A stretch of 64,000 nt of DNA from Gigaspora rosea (lineage: Eukaryota > Glomeromycota > Glomeromycetes > Diversisporales > Gigasporaceae), in contig QKWP01001271.1 in NCBI GenBank assembly GCA_003550325.1, forward strand, positions 2,661-66,660, read 5' to 3'. Shown one piece after another: positions 35,101 through 45,218 of the stretch (position 1 is its first letter; each line of letters starts with the position of its first letter). The notes below the pieces were generated by a model. The model did not search any database. It saw only the letters and a list, made by a program, of their open reading frames with translations, and was not told where the DNA came from. The position numbers and the translations under genes are program-made.

Positions 35101-35124
35101 TGTGTCAGGTAATCAATAGACCTT

Positions 35125-35260
35125 GAGAAGGCTGATCGTGGGTCAAAAGGAAGAAAAGATTGCAGATGCACTTCGTAAAAGAATCAAAGCAATCTTTGGA
35201 TCTTCAAAATAATAATAATAATGTGATTTGGACTGGAGAAGGAAATGTGACAGTTTTCCA
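35125..35260 (+). pseudogene. Further leucine-rich-repeat fragment
   Basis: GSKxxKxADALRKN and SLDLQNNNN can be read with frameshifts, matching the RNI repeat of the preceding relic. Confidence 0.4.
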
Positions 35261-35470
35261 ATGGGTTCTCCAAGCAGCATAATGGCAGAAGATGTAGGTA
35301 TTTCTGATATCAGGGATTGGTCCGCAATGGAAGCAGGCTTATCTTTGACGCAGATATGACCTATAGGAGGTTGCGACAGCAAAGCAGTTATGTTATAGAT
35401 GTCTGTTGGAACAGCAAAGTTGCAGTTTTCTAGAAAGATGAATTTTGCTAGCCAGCGATCCTCTTCTATC

Positions 35471-35553
35471 CCATATGTTTTTCAGATTTGTAAATAAAGT
35501 CATTCAGTCTTTTTTGTATAAAGTCAGCTGATGAGCAATAATAATGAAAAGCC
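35471..35553 (+). other. Repeated gene-end-like sequence, copy 1
   Basis: TTGTAAATAAAGTCATTCAG plus TCTTTTTTGTAT recurs at 36975-37035 at the end of the next block. The AATAAAG word resembles a polyadenylation signal, so each block may be a transcription unit copy. Confidence 0.4.
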
Positions 35554-35855
35554 TGTCAACGAAGTGACAGGGCAATCATTATTGCGAAATCAGATGACTT
35601 TATGATCAGACATATTACAGGTTCTTTATGTATCCTTTTATGGTTATTCTTTGACTATTGTCGTTATATGTTGAAAATTGTATTTACAGGTAATTTTGGA
35701 TTAGCATATGATTTTCAGAAATTCACATTATGTGTATTGTTAGATTGGTACAGGGGTAAGAACAATGAGAAGAATATTTAAGATTGATTGTCTCGAAGAA
35801 AAAGAGGTATCTTTTTCTTCGCTGTCGCTCGCCTTGTAGAGGCTGGCTCTATCGC
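35554..35855 (+). repeat. Local block repeat, copy 2
   Basis: Near-identical to 33018-33325, with a few substitutions and a short deletion in TTGTTATGTG. Confidence 0.85.
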
Positions 35856-35898
35856 TCTCCCTTACCTACCCAAAGTCAAGCAAGTGAAACTGTTATTA

Positions 35899-36320
35899 TG
35901 CAAGGCTCCACGGCTGCATTAGCAGTACAAGGACCTGATGTTTTTGATATGCCAGGCTCCACGGCTGCACAAGGACCTGATGTTTTTGTTATGCCAGGCT
36001 TCACTGCGCGTTAGCAGTGCAAGGACCTGATGTTTTTGTTATACTAGGCTCCATGGCTGCGTTAGCAGTGCAAGGACCTGATGTTTTTGATATGCCAGGC
36101 TCCACGGCTGCATTAGCAATGCAAGGACCTGATGTTTTTGTTATGCCAGGCTCCATGGCTGCGTTAGCAGTGCAAGGACCTGATGTTTTGTTTAGTTCCA
36201 CGGCTGCAAGTTGCAGTGCAAGAACCTGTTTTGTACCTGGCTCCATGGCTGCAAGTGGCAGTGCAAGGACCAGAGGTAGTTGGATCCACGGCTGCAAGTG
36301 GCAGTGCAAGGACCAGTATA
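35899..36320 (+). repeat. 51-bp coding-type minisatellite
   Basis: Tandem copies of a 51-bp unit encode a 17-residue repeat, PGSTAALAVQGPDVFVM, with D/V and S/M variation. Units near the end are shortened and variant. The reading frame is kept across several units although a one-base shift divides the array near 36015. A second array with related units lies at 36513-36785. No flanking domain or signal peptide shows what the repeat would belong to. Confidence 0.75.
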
Positions 36321-36327
36321 ATGAAAA

Positions 36328-36510
36328 GCCTGTCAACGAAGTGACAGGGCGATCATTATTGTGTGATCAGATGACTTTATGACTGATCATGTACAGGTTT
36401 TGTTATGTATCCTTTTATGGTCGTGAGATTTTGTAATTTGTTTTTACAAGTAATTTCAGATCTGCATATGATTTTGATATTCACATGATTATTGTTAGAT
36501 CGATAATGAG
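36328..36510 (+). repeat. Local block repeat, copy 3 (partial)
   Basis: Begins TGTCAACGAAGTGACAGGGC like the other two, then diverges with gaps. Confidence 0.7.
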
Positions 36511-36512
36511 GG

Positions 36513-36785
36513 CTCTATGACTGCATTAGCAATGCAAGGACATGTAGTATGTATTTACCTGGCTCCACGGCTGCAAGTGGCAGTGCAAGGACCAGAGGTA
36601 GTTGGCTCCACAGCTACAAGTGGCAGTGCAAGGAACTGTTGTGTACCTGGCTCCACGGCTGCAAGTAGCAGTGCAAGGGCCAGAAGTAGTTGGATCCGCG
36701 GCTGCAAGTGGCAGTGCAAAGACCTGTTGTTGGACAGTTGTTGTATTGGCTCCACGGCAGCAAGTGGTAGTGCAAGGACCATAAG
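36513..36785 (+). repeat. Second minisatellite array, related unit
   Basis: Units of the type GGCTCCACGGCTGCAAGTGG plus CAGTGCAAGGACC repeat about six times. Less regular than the first array, with the frame drifting between units. Confidence 0.65.
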
Positions 36786-36974
36786 AATGAACCTCGCTCA
36801 TACCGGCATGAACACGTTACTGATTCTCTTTTCAGCTATGAGAAGATTCGATGGTTTTCCCTTTATATAAAGGCATCATAGGTGTCCATTTCGTTTGCTG
36901 TTGTGATGAATGCATGTCACTATAGTGGAAAATGTGATTATGTATATTAGAGCCAATAAGGGTAGTGAGTCCTT

Positions 36975-37035
36975 ATTCCATATATTTTCATATTGTAAAT
37001 AAAGTAATTCAGTCTTTTTTGTATTAAGTCAGCTG
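36975..37035 (+). other. Repeated gene-end-like sequence, copy 2
   Basis: Matches 35471-35553 (TGTAAATAAAGTAATTCAGT). It directly abuts the left end of the giant inverted repeat. Confidence 0.4.
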
Positions 37036-37803
37036 ATTGAGCAATAATAATAAAGAATAATACAAGTTAGCGTGGTTACATACAATTCTTATATAGGATA
37101 AGCCATAAAAACTTATGAATGATTTTCTTATTTAATTCTATTTGTCACGAAAAAATAGAATGTGGCATCAAATAAAAATTGCCTTTACTTTTAATGCTAT
37201 TGTAAATGATCGAGTCTAAAATTTTATCATAATTGCAAAAAATTGCGATCATAACAAATTCAAATTATCAATGGATTAGATACTAGCTTTTATATTACCA
37301 GAACATATTTATTAAACATCCTAAAAAACTAATGAAGATGGTTTAAAAAAAAATTCTTTGTATACAAAAAGCTATAGTATATTTTTGTAAAAAAATTTTT
37401 TTTGTATTAACAATTAAATTTTTAATAATAATAAATCTTTTAAATTACTTTATAATATACAGTACTATAAGTGTATACTTTTAAAAAAGTTTAATAATAA
37501 AATTATTAATAAATTTAACAAATTAAATGTTTAAATATATTAATAATTTTAAAACTTATTATATTTAAAAAATTTACTATTAGGTGTATAATAAAAAATA
37601 TTATCGGGCAAACAGCACTATTAAGCTATTTTTAGTTGCCTCGATATTATAAGTGCAAAATGACATCATAATTGATAAAATTTTTAACTAACACTAATTG
37701 CCGATTTTAAAATATGCCATTTATATAATTATAATAATTTTAGCAATAATACATTTTATTTAAAAATGTAAATGATACGCTATTTAAGAATACAAATAAT
37801 ACA

Positions 37804-38250
37804 TTATTTAAAAATGCAAATGGAAAGTACAATTTTGGAAATTGCCACTAAAAAATTATTAAGAATTCCATTTCGGTTTTGTGTACTTGTATCATTCACA
37901 TGATTAGGCTCAGTAATTGGAATATTGACCGAAGATGATTCATTAAGAACTTTTTGTTGGTCATATTCAGATGAGGAATTAGTTTGAGATGCAGATTCTT
38001 GTTGATTCACGGTATAAATAAAATTTTAATTAAAAATAATTAATAATTATAATAAATTATTTTCAATAGTTATACCTTGCTGTAGTAATAAAGACTTTGC
38101 ATTTACGAATGAATTTGTAAGAGTAAGATTATGCATATTTGAATTATTTCATTGATTACTAGCATTTTGATAAGATTTGTTATAGTCTAAAAATTATATA
38201 TGAATTAATATAGCAATATTAAAATAATAATTAATTTAATTTAAAATTTA
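37804..38250 (-). pseudogene. C-terminal exons of recombinase-type gene A
   Basis: Low-complexity Asn/Ser/Gln-rich tail (NQQESASQTNSSSEYDQQKV, then NIPITEPNHVNDTSTQN) preceded by a short exon (about 38080-38190). The same exons occur at 47728-48107 on the other arm. No catalytic residues; probably a disordered tail. Confidence 0.55.
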
Positions 38251-38330
38251 CCATCTTTATGATCATTCGTTTGTCTGATCTTGATCGTATCTAAAATCCT
38301 GAAATTCCTTGCTGTTGCATAACTGTTTTG

Positions 38331-38800
38331 GGTCACTCATAAGCTGCAAGTCCTTGTTGTGTTTTATGTCTTGTAATAGACATTACAACTGCATCACTAC
38401 ATCCTAATTCTTTAAGAACTTGCACAGATGTTTTGTGTCCAGAATGATTACTAATTTGTCGACCTATTAAATCTAAACCTGCATCCTTGCAAATAGAATA
38501 AAAAAGGCTATGCAATGCCTTTTGTGGATATGGCTGATTAAAATACCAAATAAACCTTTTTAAAAAAATAACTGTTAGATATATTATAAAATAAATTAGT
38601 AATTAATTTGATTACCTTCATCAACTTGGTATGGCTTTAAATAGAAATTTTCTGGAGCTGTTAATGGCCTTTTTGTAATATAAAAATTATAATCATCGAT
38701 AATATCTTTATAATTTGAAGACTAAGATGTTCTACTTGTACTTCCAGATTATCCAAACCATGCTGATTTGTTTTAGAATTAAAAAGTCGAACATCATACG
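38331..38800 (-). pseudogene. Catalytic part of a Crypton-like tyrosine recombinase (A)
   Basis: Minus-strand reading gives an exon ending YLKPYQVDEG with a GTAATC donor, then an exon WYFNQPYPQKALHSLFYSI, KDAGLDLIGRQISNHSGHK and TSVQVLKELGCSDAVVMSIT, then RHKTQQGLAAYE and stop. This is the C-terminal catalytic fold of tyrosine recombinases: the HxxR box (NHSGRK in the other arm), a later histidine in TRHKT, and the tyrosine in AAYE. Here the catalytic Arg is His (CAC against CGC), a CpG-type change. Both arms share a TGA after AAYE where CGA (Arg) is expected. The enzyme would cut and rejoin DNA through the tyrosine; this copy cannot. Confidence 0.68.
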
Positions 38801-38801
38801 T

Positions 38802-40533
38802 TTAAGGGTAGAGTTAAATTGTAGCATGGGGGACATTCGATTCTGATGATTTCCAGGATCTACATTACACGAGTATTTATATTGCATAGACTAGTAAAAC
38901 CGAAACTTCGCGTATAAGCAAACTTATGAAAAAAACTAGTATCGGTGCACTATTCCACTAATTGAATAACTTCGTAGCGAACGTCTCTATAGGAAATCAA
39001 GTTGCATCATGTTGCATCATGCCGTAATGAGGAGGTCTGTAATCAATAGAAATATTATATACAGACAATAACAACACTTAGTAGAAGTTCAGTGATGTTC
39101 TAACTTGTCAGAATGTTCTTTTTTCTAGATTCTTTTTTAAATTCGAAAGTAGTTGAAGTTTAAGACATGTCGAACAAACTGTAGCCAACGTGAAAGAAAG
39201 AAAATTACTATGTTATATTTATTCTATGATTCTTATTATCACGAAGTTTCTTTTTTTTTTAGTCCAGGTAACGCTTTGCTTAATTATTTAAGTTACAACA
39301 GTTATTTGCAATTTTTTCTTTTGTTGTTGTTTCTTCAATATGTCTGATTTCGTAGGTTTTTTTTGTTTAGTTCATCCAATTCACTGACTATTATTGTCAT
39401 TTTATATTTAGGCCTTTTTGCTAAACCAAGATGTTAAGTAGAAATAGGAATTCAATCATTGTATTAAAAACTTCTAAAATTAAAGATGGATTTTTTTAGT
39501 CAAATAAATATGTCGCTTACTACTAAGCCAAAACTACAAAACTATATTTAAAATGTTGACTGGCCTGCAAATAAGTTTATATTATTTTATTATGCGTATA
39601 TTACTTTATTTTATTATGCGTATATTACTTAATAGTATGTATAAGTATTTCAATAGCCTATTTAATAAAAATTTTTATTATTAAAGATCATTTAACAACT
39701 AGAAAAACGAGGTTTAGGTGTGTAGGCTTGATTGATTTGCTAGTGATTGTGATGTGCACACTAAAATAACGTGTTGTCGTGTTAGCTAGTACCCGGATAT
39801 GAAAAGTTTCTTCAAAATTCTTAGAATTCGAGAATATTCACCACATTCAACGATTGTCTAATCAACAGTGTGTCATGTGCTTAGGGAGGTTGCTGCTGAT
39901 TGGCTGATTCCTACATGATAAACCTGAGCTTTTCTGAAATTTGAGAAAGTCCCCCATGCTTTAAATTGTATCATTGATTATATGCAAAATGTGGCTAAAT
40001 TTTTGGTACCACATAATCATCATTGTTGTGTTCTTGGAATATTCTAGAACATTACTGCATAAAATTTTTGATAATATATATTACAATATTATGTGAGGTT
40101 ACACCCGTACACGCAAGTATCTTTGTTAAACACACATATATATTTTTTTATGACGATACATATAAATTATAACAATTTTACAAAAAAATATTTTTATCCA
40201 GAATGAACTGTAGCAATACGTATATCAAATATGTTCTATAATATGAATAAGATCACGAAATGATCGACATACTGCATAATGTTTCACCCAAAATTTTATG
40301 TGGCACCCAAAAATTTGAAATCGACTTTTAATAGTTTTCTTACTAGCTATTTATAACTTTTTATATAATTTTTATAATCACGTTATCCAATATTTATATA
40401 TTGTGGCTTATTTTTTTTAATATATATATAAACATTATAAGCAAAATGACGTCTTATTATATTTTATCTTATATAAAAAAAATTTAGCAATGATCTACAT
40501 TAATTTGCCCTATCATGTTAACTCTACCCTTAA
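38802..40533. mobile_element. TTAA-flanked non-autonomous DNA element in arm A
   Basis: The 16-bp ends are perfect inverted repeats: TTAAGGGTAGAGTTAA at 38802-38817 and TTAACTCTACCCTTAA at 40518-40533. The opposite arm has the uninterrupted site with a single TTAA at 42146-42149, giving a direct empty-site control. TTAA duplication is a piggyBac-type hallmark. No transposase can be read. An inner inverted pair, GCATGGGGGAC near 38823 and GTCCCCCATGC near 39950, hints at nesting. Confidence 0.85.
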
Positions 40534-40578
40534 TGAAATTATTTATTTGTAAAGTTTAGTGTTCACCTCCACGAAGTG

Positions 40579-41171
40579 CTAGAAATATAGAATTATAAAA
40601 AAAATACATTTTAAAAGCCCTTCAGAAGTAGATTTCTGGAGAGTTGGATGAGAAAGAATTGCTTGAACTTCATGTAAAGTAAGACTATTAGCTTCATTAT
40701 GTTCTCCAAGTCCTTTTGAAGCAAGAGATTTTAATTTTCCATTTAAAGTTTTATTAAATAAATAATATGCCTTTGGATTAAGAAGATCAATTGGTTTTGG
40801 AAGCACAGATTTTTTATTAAGATGCCTCCAAATGGCAGCTGCACAATTTCGAATTAATGATGCATGAAAAGAAGTTTTATCGATTTTTTTCATTGCAACA
40901 ATAAATTTGCACAACTGATCCTCTAGAACATCTTTGTCATTAATGGCTTCAATATTTCCAGAATACCCAATATTAGCACGAAATATTTCAAGAGCATTAA
41001 CCCATGTTTTGGTTGCATGGTACATTGCTTGAACTCTTCCTGAAGTGCGAACTTGCTGAAAATTTTGAGCCTTTGGTTCATTATAAGTAAATTTCTGATA
41101 AAGTAAAGTTAAATTAGTATATTAAATTAAAATTGAAAAAACAACTAAGATTTTACCTTTTGTTTTGGCAT
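40579..41171 (-). pseudogene. N-terminal part of the Crypton-like recombinase (A)
   Basis: Exon 1 is MPKQK (41157-41171) with a GTAAAA donor, and exon 2 starts at 41098 after TTATCAG. It reads through HATKTWVNALEIFRANIGYS, KKIDKTSFHASLIRNCAAA, RHLNKKSVLPKPIDLLNPK and LTLHEVQAILSH to FFIILYF and stop. This is the helical core-binding part found upstream of the catalytic fold in this family. The stop precedes the insertion at 40533, and the following residues continue out of frame. Confidence 0.65.
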
Positions 41172-41306
41172 TGAATAAATTGTAAAAGAACAAAATACTT
41201 AATCTGAATTAATATCTTTTTTATTAATATTAAACTTAAATAAACAGTGACGTTATAAAAAATAGCTTAATAGTGATTGCTTAATAACATCAATATTGTG
41301 CGTGTG

Positions 41307-41384
41307 GGTACTATCATGCTGCGATCACGGCATGATGGTACCCAATCATTATGCAACCTGAACTAATCCCTTGAAATTGTCCAT
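41307..41384. other. Palindrome spacer with its own hairpin
   Basis: GGTACTATCATGC and GCATGATGGTACC form a 13-bp stem with one mismatch around a 10-base loop at 41307-41342. It sits at the exact turn of the giant inverted repeat. Confidence 0.7.
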
Positions 41385-41508
41385 CGCACACACAATATTG
41401 ATGTTATTGGGCAGCTATTTTTTATAATATCACTGTTTATTTAAGTTTAATATTAATAAAAAAGATATTAATTCAGATTAAGTATTTTGTTCTTTTACAA
41501 TTTATTCA

Positions 41509-42292
41509 ATGCCAAAACAAAAGGTAAAATCTTAGTTGTTTTTTCAATTCTAATTTAATATACTAATTTAACTTTACTTTATTAGAAATTTACTTATACT
41601 GAACCAACTGCTCAAGATATTCAGCAAGTTCACAATTCAGAAAGAGTTCAAGCAACACACCATGCAACCAAAACATGGGTTAATGCTCTTGAAATATTTT
41701 GTGCTGATATTGGGTATTCTGGAAAGATTGAAGACATTAATGACAAAGATGTTCTAGAGGATCAGTTGTGCAAATGTATTGTTGCAATGAAAAAAATCGA
41801 TGGAACTTCTTACCATGCATCATCAATTCGAAATTGTGCAGCGCCATTTGGAGGCATTTTAATGAAAAATCTGAGCTTCCAAAACCAATTGATCTTTTTA
41901 ATCCAAAGGCATATTATTTATTTAATGAAACTTTAAAAAAAAAATTAAAATCTCTTGCTTCAAAAGGACTTGGAGAACATAATGGAGCTGATAGTCTTAC
42001 TTTACATGAAGTTCAAGCAATTCTTTCTTATTTAACTCTCCAGAAATCTACTCCTAAAGGGCTTTTAAAATGTATTTTTTTTATAATTCTATATTTCTAG
42101 CACTTCTTGGAGGTGAACACCAAACTTTACGAATAAATAATTTCATTAAACATTATGATGTTCAACTTTTTAATTCTAAAACAAACAGTGTGGTTTGAAT
42201 AATCCCGAAGCACAGGTAGAACTTCTTAGTCTTCCTAATGATAAAGATATTATCGATGATTATAATTTTTTATTACAAAAAGACCATTAACA
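41509..42292 (+). pseudogene. N-terminal part of the Crypton-like recombinase (B)
   Basis: Exon 1 MPKQK at 41509-41523, donor GTAAAA, acceptor TTTATTAG, exon 2 from 41586. It reads KFTYTEPTAQDIQQVHNSER and on through IDGTSYHASSIRNCAA, where a lost T near 41842 (present in arm A) shifts frame to IWRHFNEKSELPKPIDLFNP. The last part, LLSLPNDKDIIDDYNFLLQK, runs straight into the LINE. Confidence 0.65.
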
Positions 42293-42301
42293 ACACAATC
42301 T

Positions 42302-44336
42302 CAATATTCTACAACCTCCTCTAAATAACCAAAACCTTACTCAATGGCTCAAAGAAACTAAAATTGCTTGGAAAACACTATATAATGCAAGAAATATTGA
42401 AAACTCTCAGTATTTATGACACCACATCAATTCTGCTATTAATACCAGATGTGAAAAAATACTTACACAGCCTACTAAAATGATTAATAGTATACTTAAT
42501 CGTCATACTGATCCTGTACATTTAGATAATATCAAAACAGAAAATGATATTATTACTGATTCACCAATAATTAAAGAATACATCCAATCACACTTCCATC
42601 AATGGACAGCTCACAATCCATATAATCAATCTATTTTTAAAACAGAATGGCAATCTGAATACAGACCTTCTCCAACTATTCTTTCTTCCTGATAAAACAC
42701 AGTTCTCACTGAAATTACTGCTGAAGAAGTTACTAGTACTATAATACAATTTCCAAACAATAAAGCTTGTGGGCCTTCAGGTATTAGCTACGAAATGTTT
42801 AAACATTGTGGAACAAAAACAATTCTTGCAATTATAGCTTTTTTTAATCGATGCATTCTATCACAACAAGTTCCAAAACAATGGAAGGACAGTCATATTT
42901 TTCCAATTTCTAAAAAACCTATATTTGATGGAAATCTAAATAACACACGCTCTATTAGTCTTATTGAACATATTAAAAAACTATATACTAAAATCCTTAC
43001 TAACCGTCTTAATAATACCCTTTTATCATACAATATTCTCAATCCACACAATTACATTGCCTTGCCAGGCAATAGTACAAATATTCCTATTCATATTCTC
43101 AATAACTTTATTGAAGATGCAAATTGTAACCAAAAGAAATTTGGCTGCTCTCTTAAGACATTAGCAAAGCATATGACTCTGTTAATCTTAATCTTCTTGA
43201 AAAAGCACTTTACTGACTCAACATGCCCTCTCAGTTAATTAATATTATCACCAAATTACTTAGGGAAGTGCAGTAAATTACGTAATTAGGGTTTATATAG
43301 GTCCTGACCCCCCTCCCCCTAGTGATAGGACTATTGACCAATCAAATTTAAAAAAAACTCAAAATGTCTTTGACCTGAAAATAAGCTACCCTACAATCGA
43401 CAAAAGTTGCTACATAGTAAAGTCTAAATTTTACTAAGTAAATCGAAGAAATTCGATTAAGTAAACTTATTCAGCAGATCAAAATACACTTACCAAAAAA
43501 TTTTCATAAGTATTGGAGAAGTTTTAATTAATTGACTTTTGATTTTTACGTTCGACGAAAAAATTAAAATTTTTTAAAAAAATATATTCGACGAACATAA
43601 AAGTTAAAGTTAAATAATAAAAAGTTCTCCAATACTTAAGAAAATTTTGTAGTAAGTGTATTTGATCTGCTGAATAAGTTTACTTAATTGATATTTTTTC
43701 GATTTACTTAGTAAAATTTAGACTTTACTATGTAGCAACTATCTGTTATTAACTAAAAATCAATTTTCTTCAATATGATTGGCTATTTATACTATATATA
43801 TAATAGGACATGATATTTGGGGACCCCCCACTCCCCTAAAAAATTACGGGATTTTCTGCACTTCCCTTACTGACCAGTCAAACCGAGTTATTACTAACTT
43901 TGGACTTACACAACCTTATGAAGTACAAGGTAGTATAGACCAAGGTGAAACTATAACTCCACTACTTTGGCGAATTTATTATAATTCTCTTATTAGCAAA
44001 ATTTCTAGTACATATACTGGCTACACTAGTTCTGCTATATGGACTACAACAATATCACCTCCAGTATTTAACAAAACAGAAGCTTCAGCTTCAGTTTTAA
44101 CATACATGGATGATATTCTATGGATTGCACAATCCTTTCAACAACTACAACAAATTATACAAACTGCATCATCATTTTATCAAATGACCAATATTAAAGT
44201 TAATCCAATCAAATCGGTATTAATCTCTAACACCAAGAAATCTTATTCAATTACTTTTCTCAACTCATCTATTCCAACCCAACCTCTTCATACTCCTTTC
44301 AAATTTTTGGTTGCTGGTTTACTACCAACACCATAA
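42302..44336 (+). pseudogene. LINE copy 2 reverse transcriptase, interrupted
   Basis: Open pieces read KMINSILNRHTDPVHLDNIK, CGPSGISYEMFKHCG, LPGNSTNIPIHILNNFIEDA, DISKAYDSVNLNLLEKAL, and after a MITE TDQSNRVITNFGLTQPYEVQ to LTYMDDILWIA (YMDD near 44104). Lesions: a stop near 42417, TGA at 42690, a frameshift near 43155, the MITE at 43263-43866, and a lost base near 44312 (FKFLVAG for FKFLGCW). Confidence 0.82.
43263..43866. mobile_element. PIF/Harbinger-like MITE inside LINE copy 2
   Basis: Inverted ends GGGAAGTGCAG, with TTA duplicated at 43260-43262 and 43867-43869. Removing the insert and one TTA restores the LINE reading ...ITKLLTDQSNRV, aligned to copy 1 INILTDLL. The interior is itself a long imperfect palindrome (AAGTAAACTTATTCAGCAGA near 43457 and its inverse near 43665). 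A TWA duplication with G-rich ends is the Harbinger pattern. Confidence 0.8.
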
Positions 44337-45195
44337 CATATCCTCAAATCAAACTAATTACACAAGAAATATTTGAGATTGTAAATACTCTTAACACAAA
44401 AATAATAACTAACAAACAGGCTAGTTATATTATTAATACTATAATAACACCTATACTCGAATATCGAATTCACAACATTGTTTTGTCACAATCAATATGC
44501 AACAAAATATTTGCAAGATATCTTACAGTTGCAAAACACAAAGCTAAACTAGCCAAATCTACTTTTAATAGTACAATGCTTAACCATAATATTTATGGTA
44601 TCAAGAATATTTGGAATATTCAGCTACAATATCATATATCCAACGTTATCCTCTGACTAAACAATAAAGAACTTTTAGGTACTAGTACACATATTAGATT
44701 ACAACAACTACAAAACAATTTATGGTCTATTACTAATATACTACTACACCCTAACCCAAAAATAGACGGAGCTAACAAAAATACTACAACTTTCAAAATT
44801 ATCCTACTTTTAAAACACCTTGAATTATCGATTCATGCACAATCAGATATAATACAACTCTATACTATAGACTTACCCTATACACCACTTGAAAATATAT
44901 TGCAAACTCATACTCACTATCCAATATTTAAACGTCAACTTTGATCAAAACATATTATATTTCTTGAACAACTTACATTTTTTGACAACTCTGTACTCCT
45001 TACATGGGAACATATTTTACCAAAATTAATTCTCTCATACCAGGCAAGATACCTAAATGGTTTACTATACTAGAAAGTAAAATAACTACTAATTCCACTA
45101 CCAGAAAACTTATATCTACACTCCAACTACCTTCAATCAACTCTTTATCCTACACTACTGGTCATTTTAATACTAAAAACAAGCCTGGCTTATAA
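44337..45195 (+). pseudogene. LINE copy 2 connector region
   Basis: Between the reverse transcriptase and RNase H, aligned throughout with copy 1: INTIITPILEYRIHNIVLSQ, QLQYHISNVI, KIDGANKNTTTFKIILLLKH, LEQLTFFDNSVLLTWEHILP. TGA codons at about 44656 and 44943 and a frameshift near 45192 interrupt it. Confidence 0.75.
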
Positions 45196-45218
45196 CATAC
45201 AAAGAACAAAACATTATT

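Larger units (their letters stand above)
37604..41290 (-). mobile_element. Crypton-like element A (left arm)
   Basis: The gene runs on the minus strand between ends that share CACTATTAAGCTATTTTT (37615 and, inverted, about 41258-41275). A recombinase-type element with short inverted ends is unusual, since Cryptons usually lack them, so the classification is tentative. Interrupted by the insertion at 38802-40533. Confidence 0.6.
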
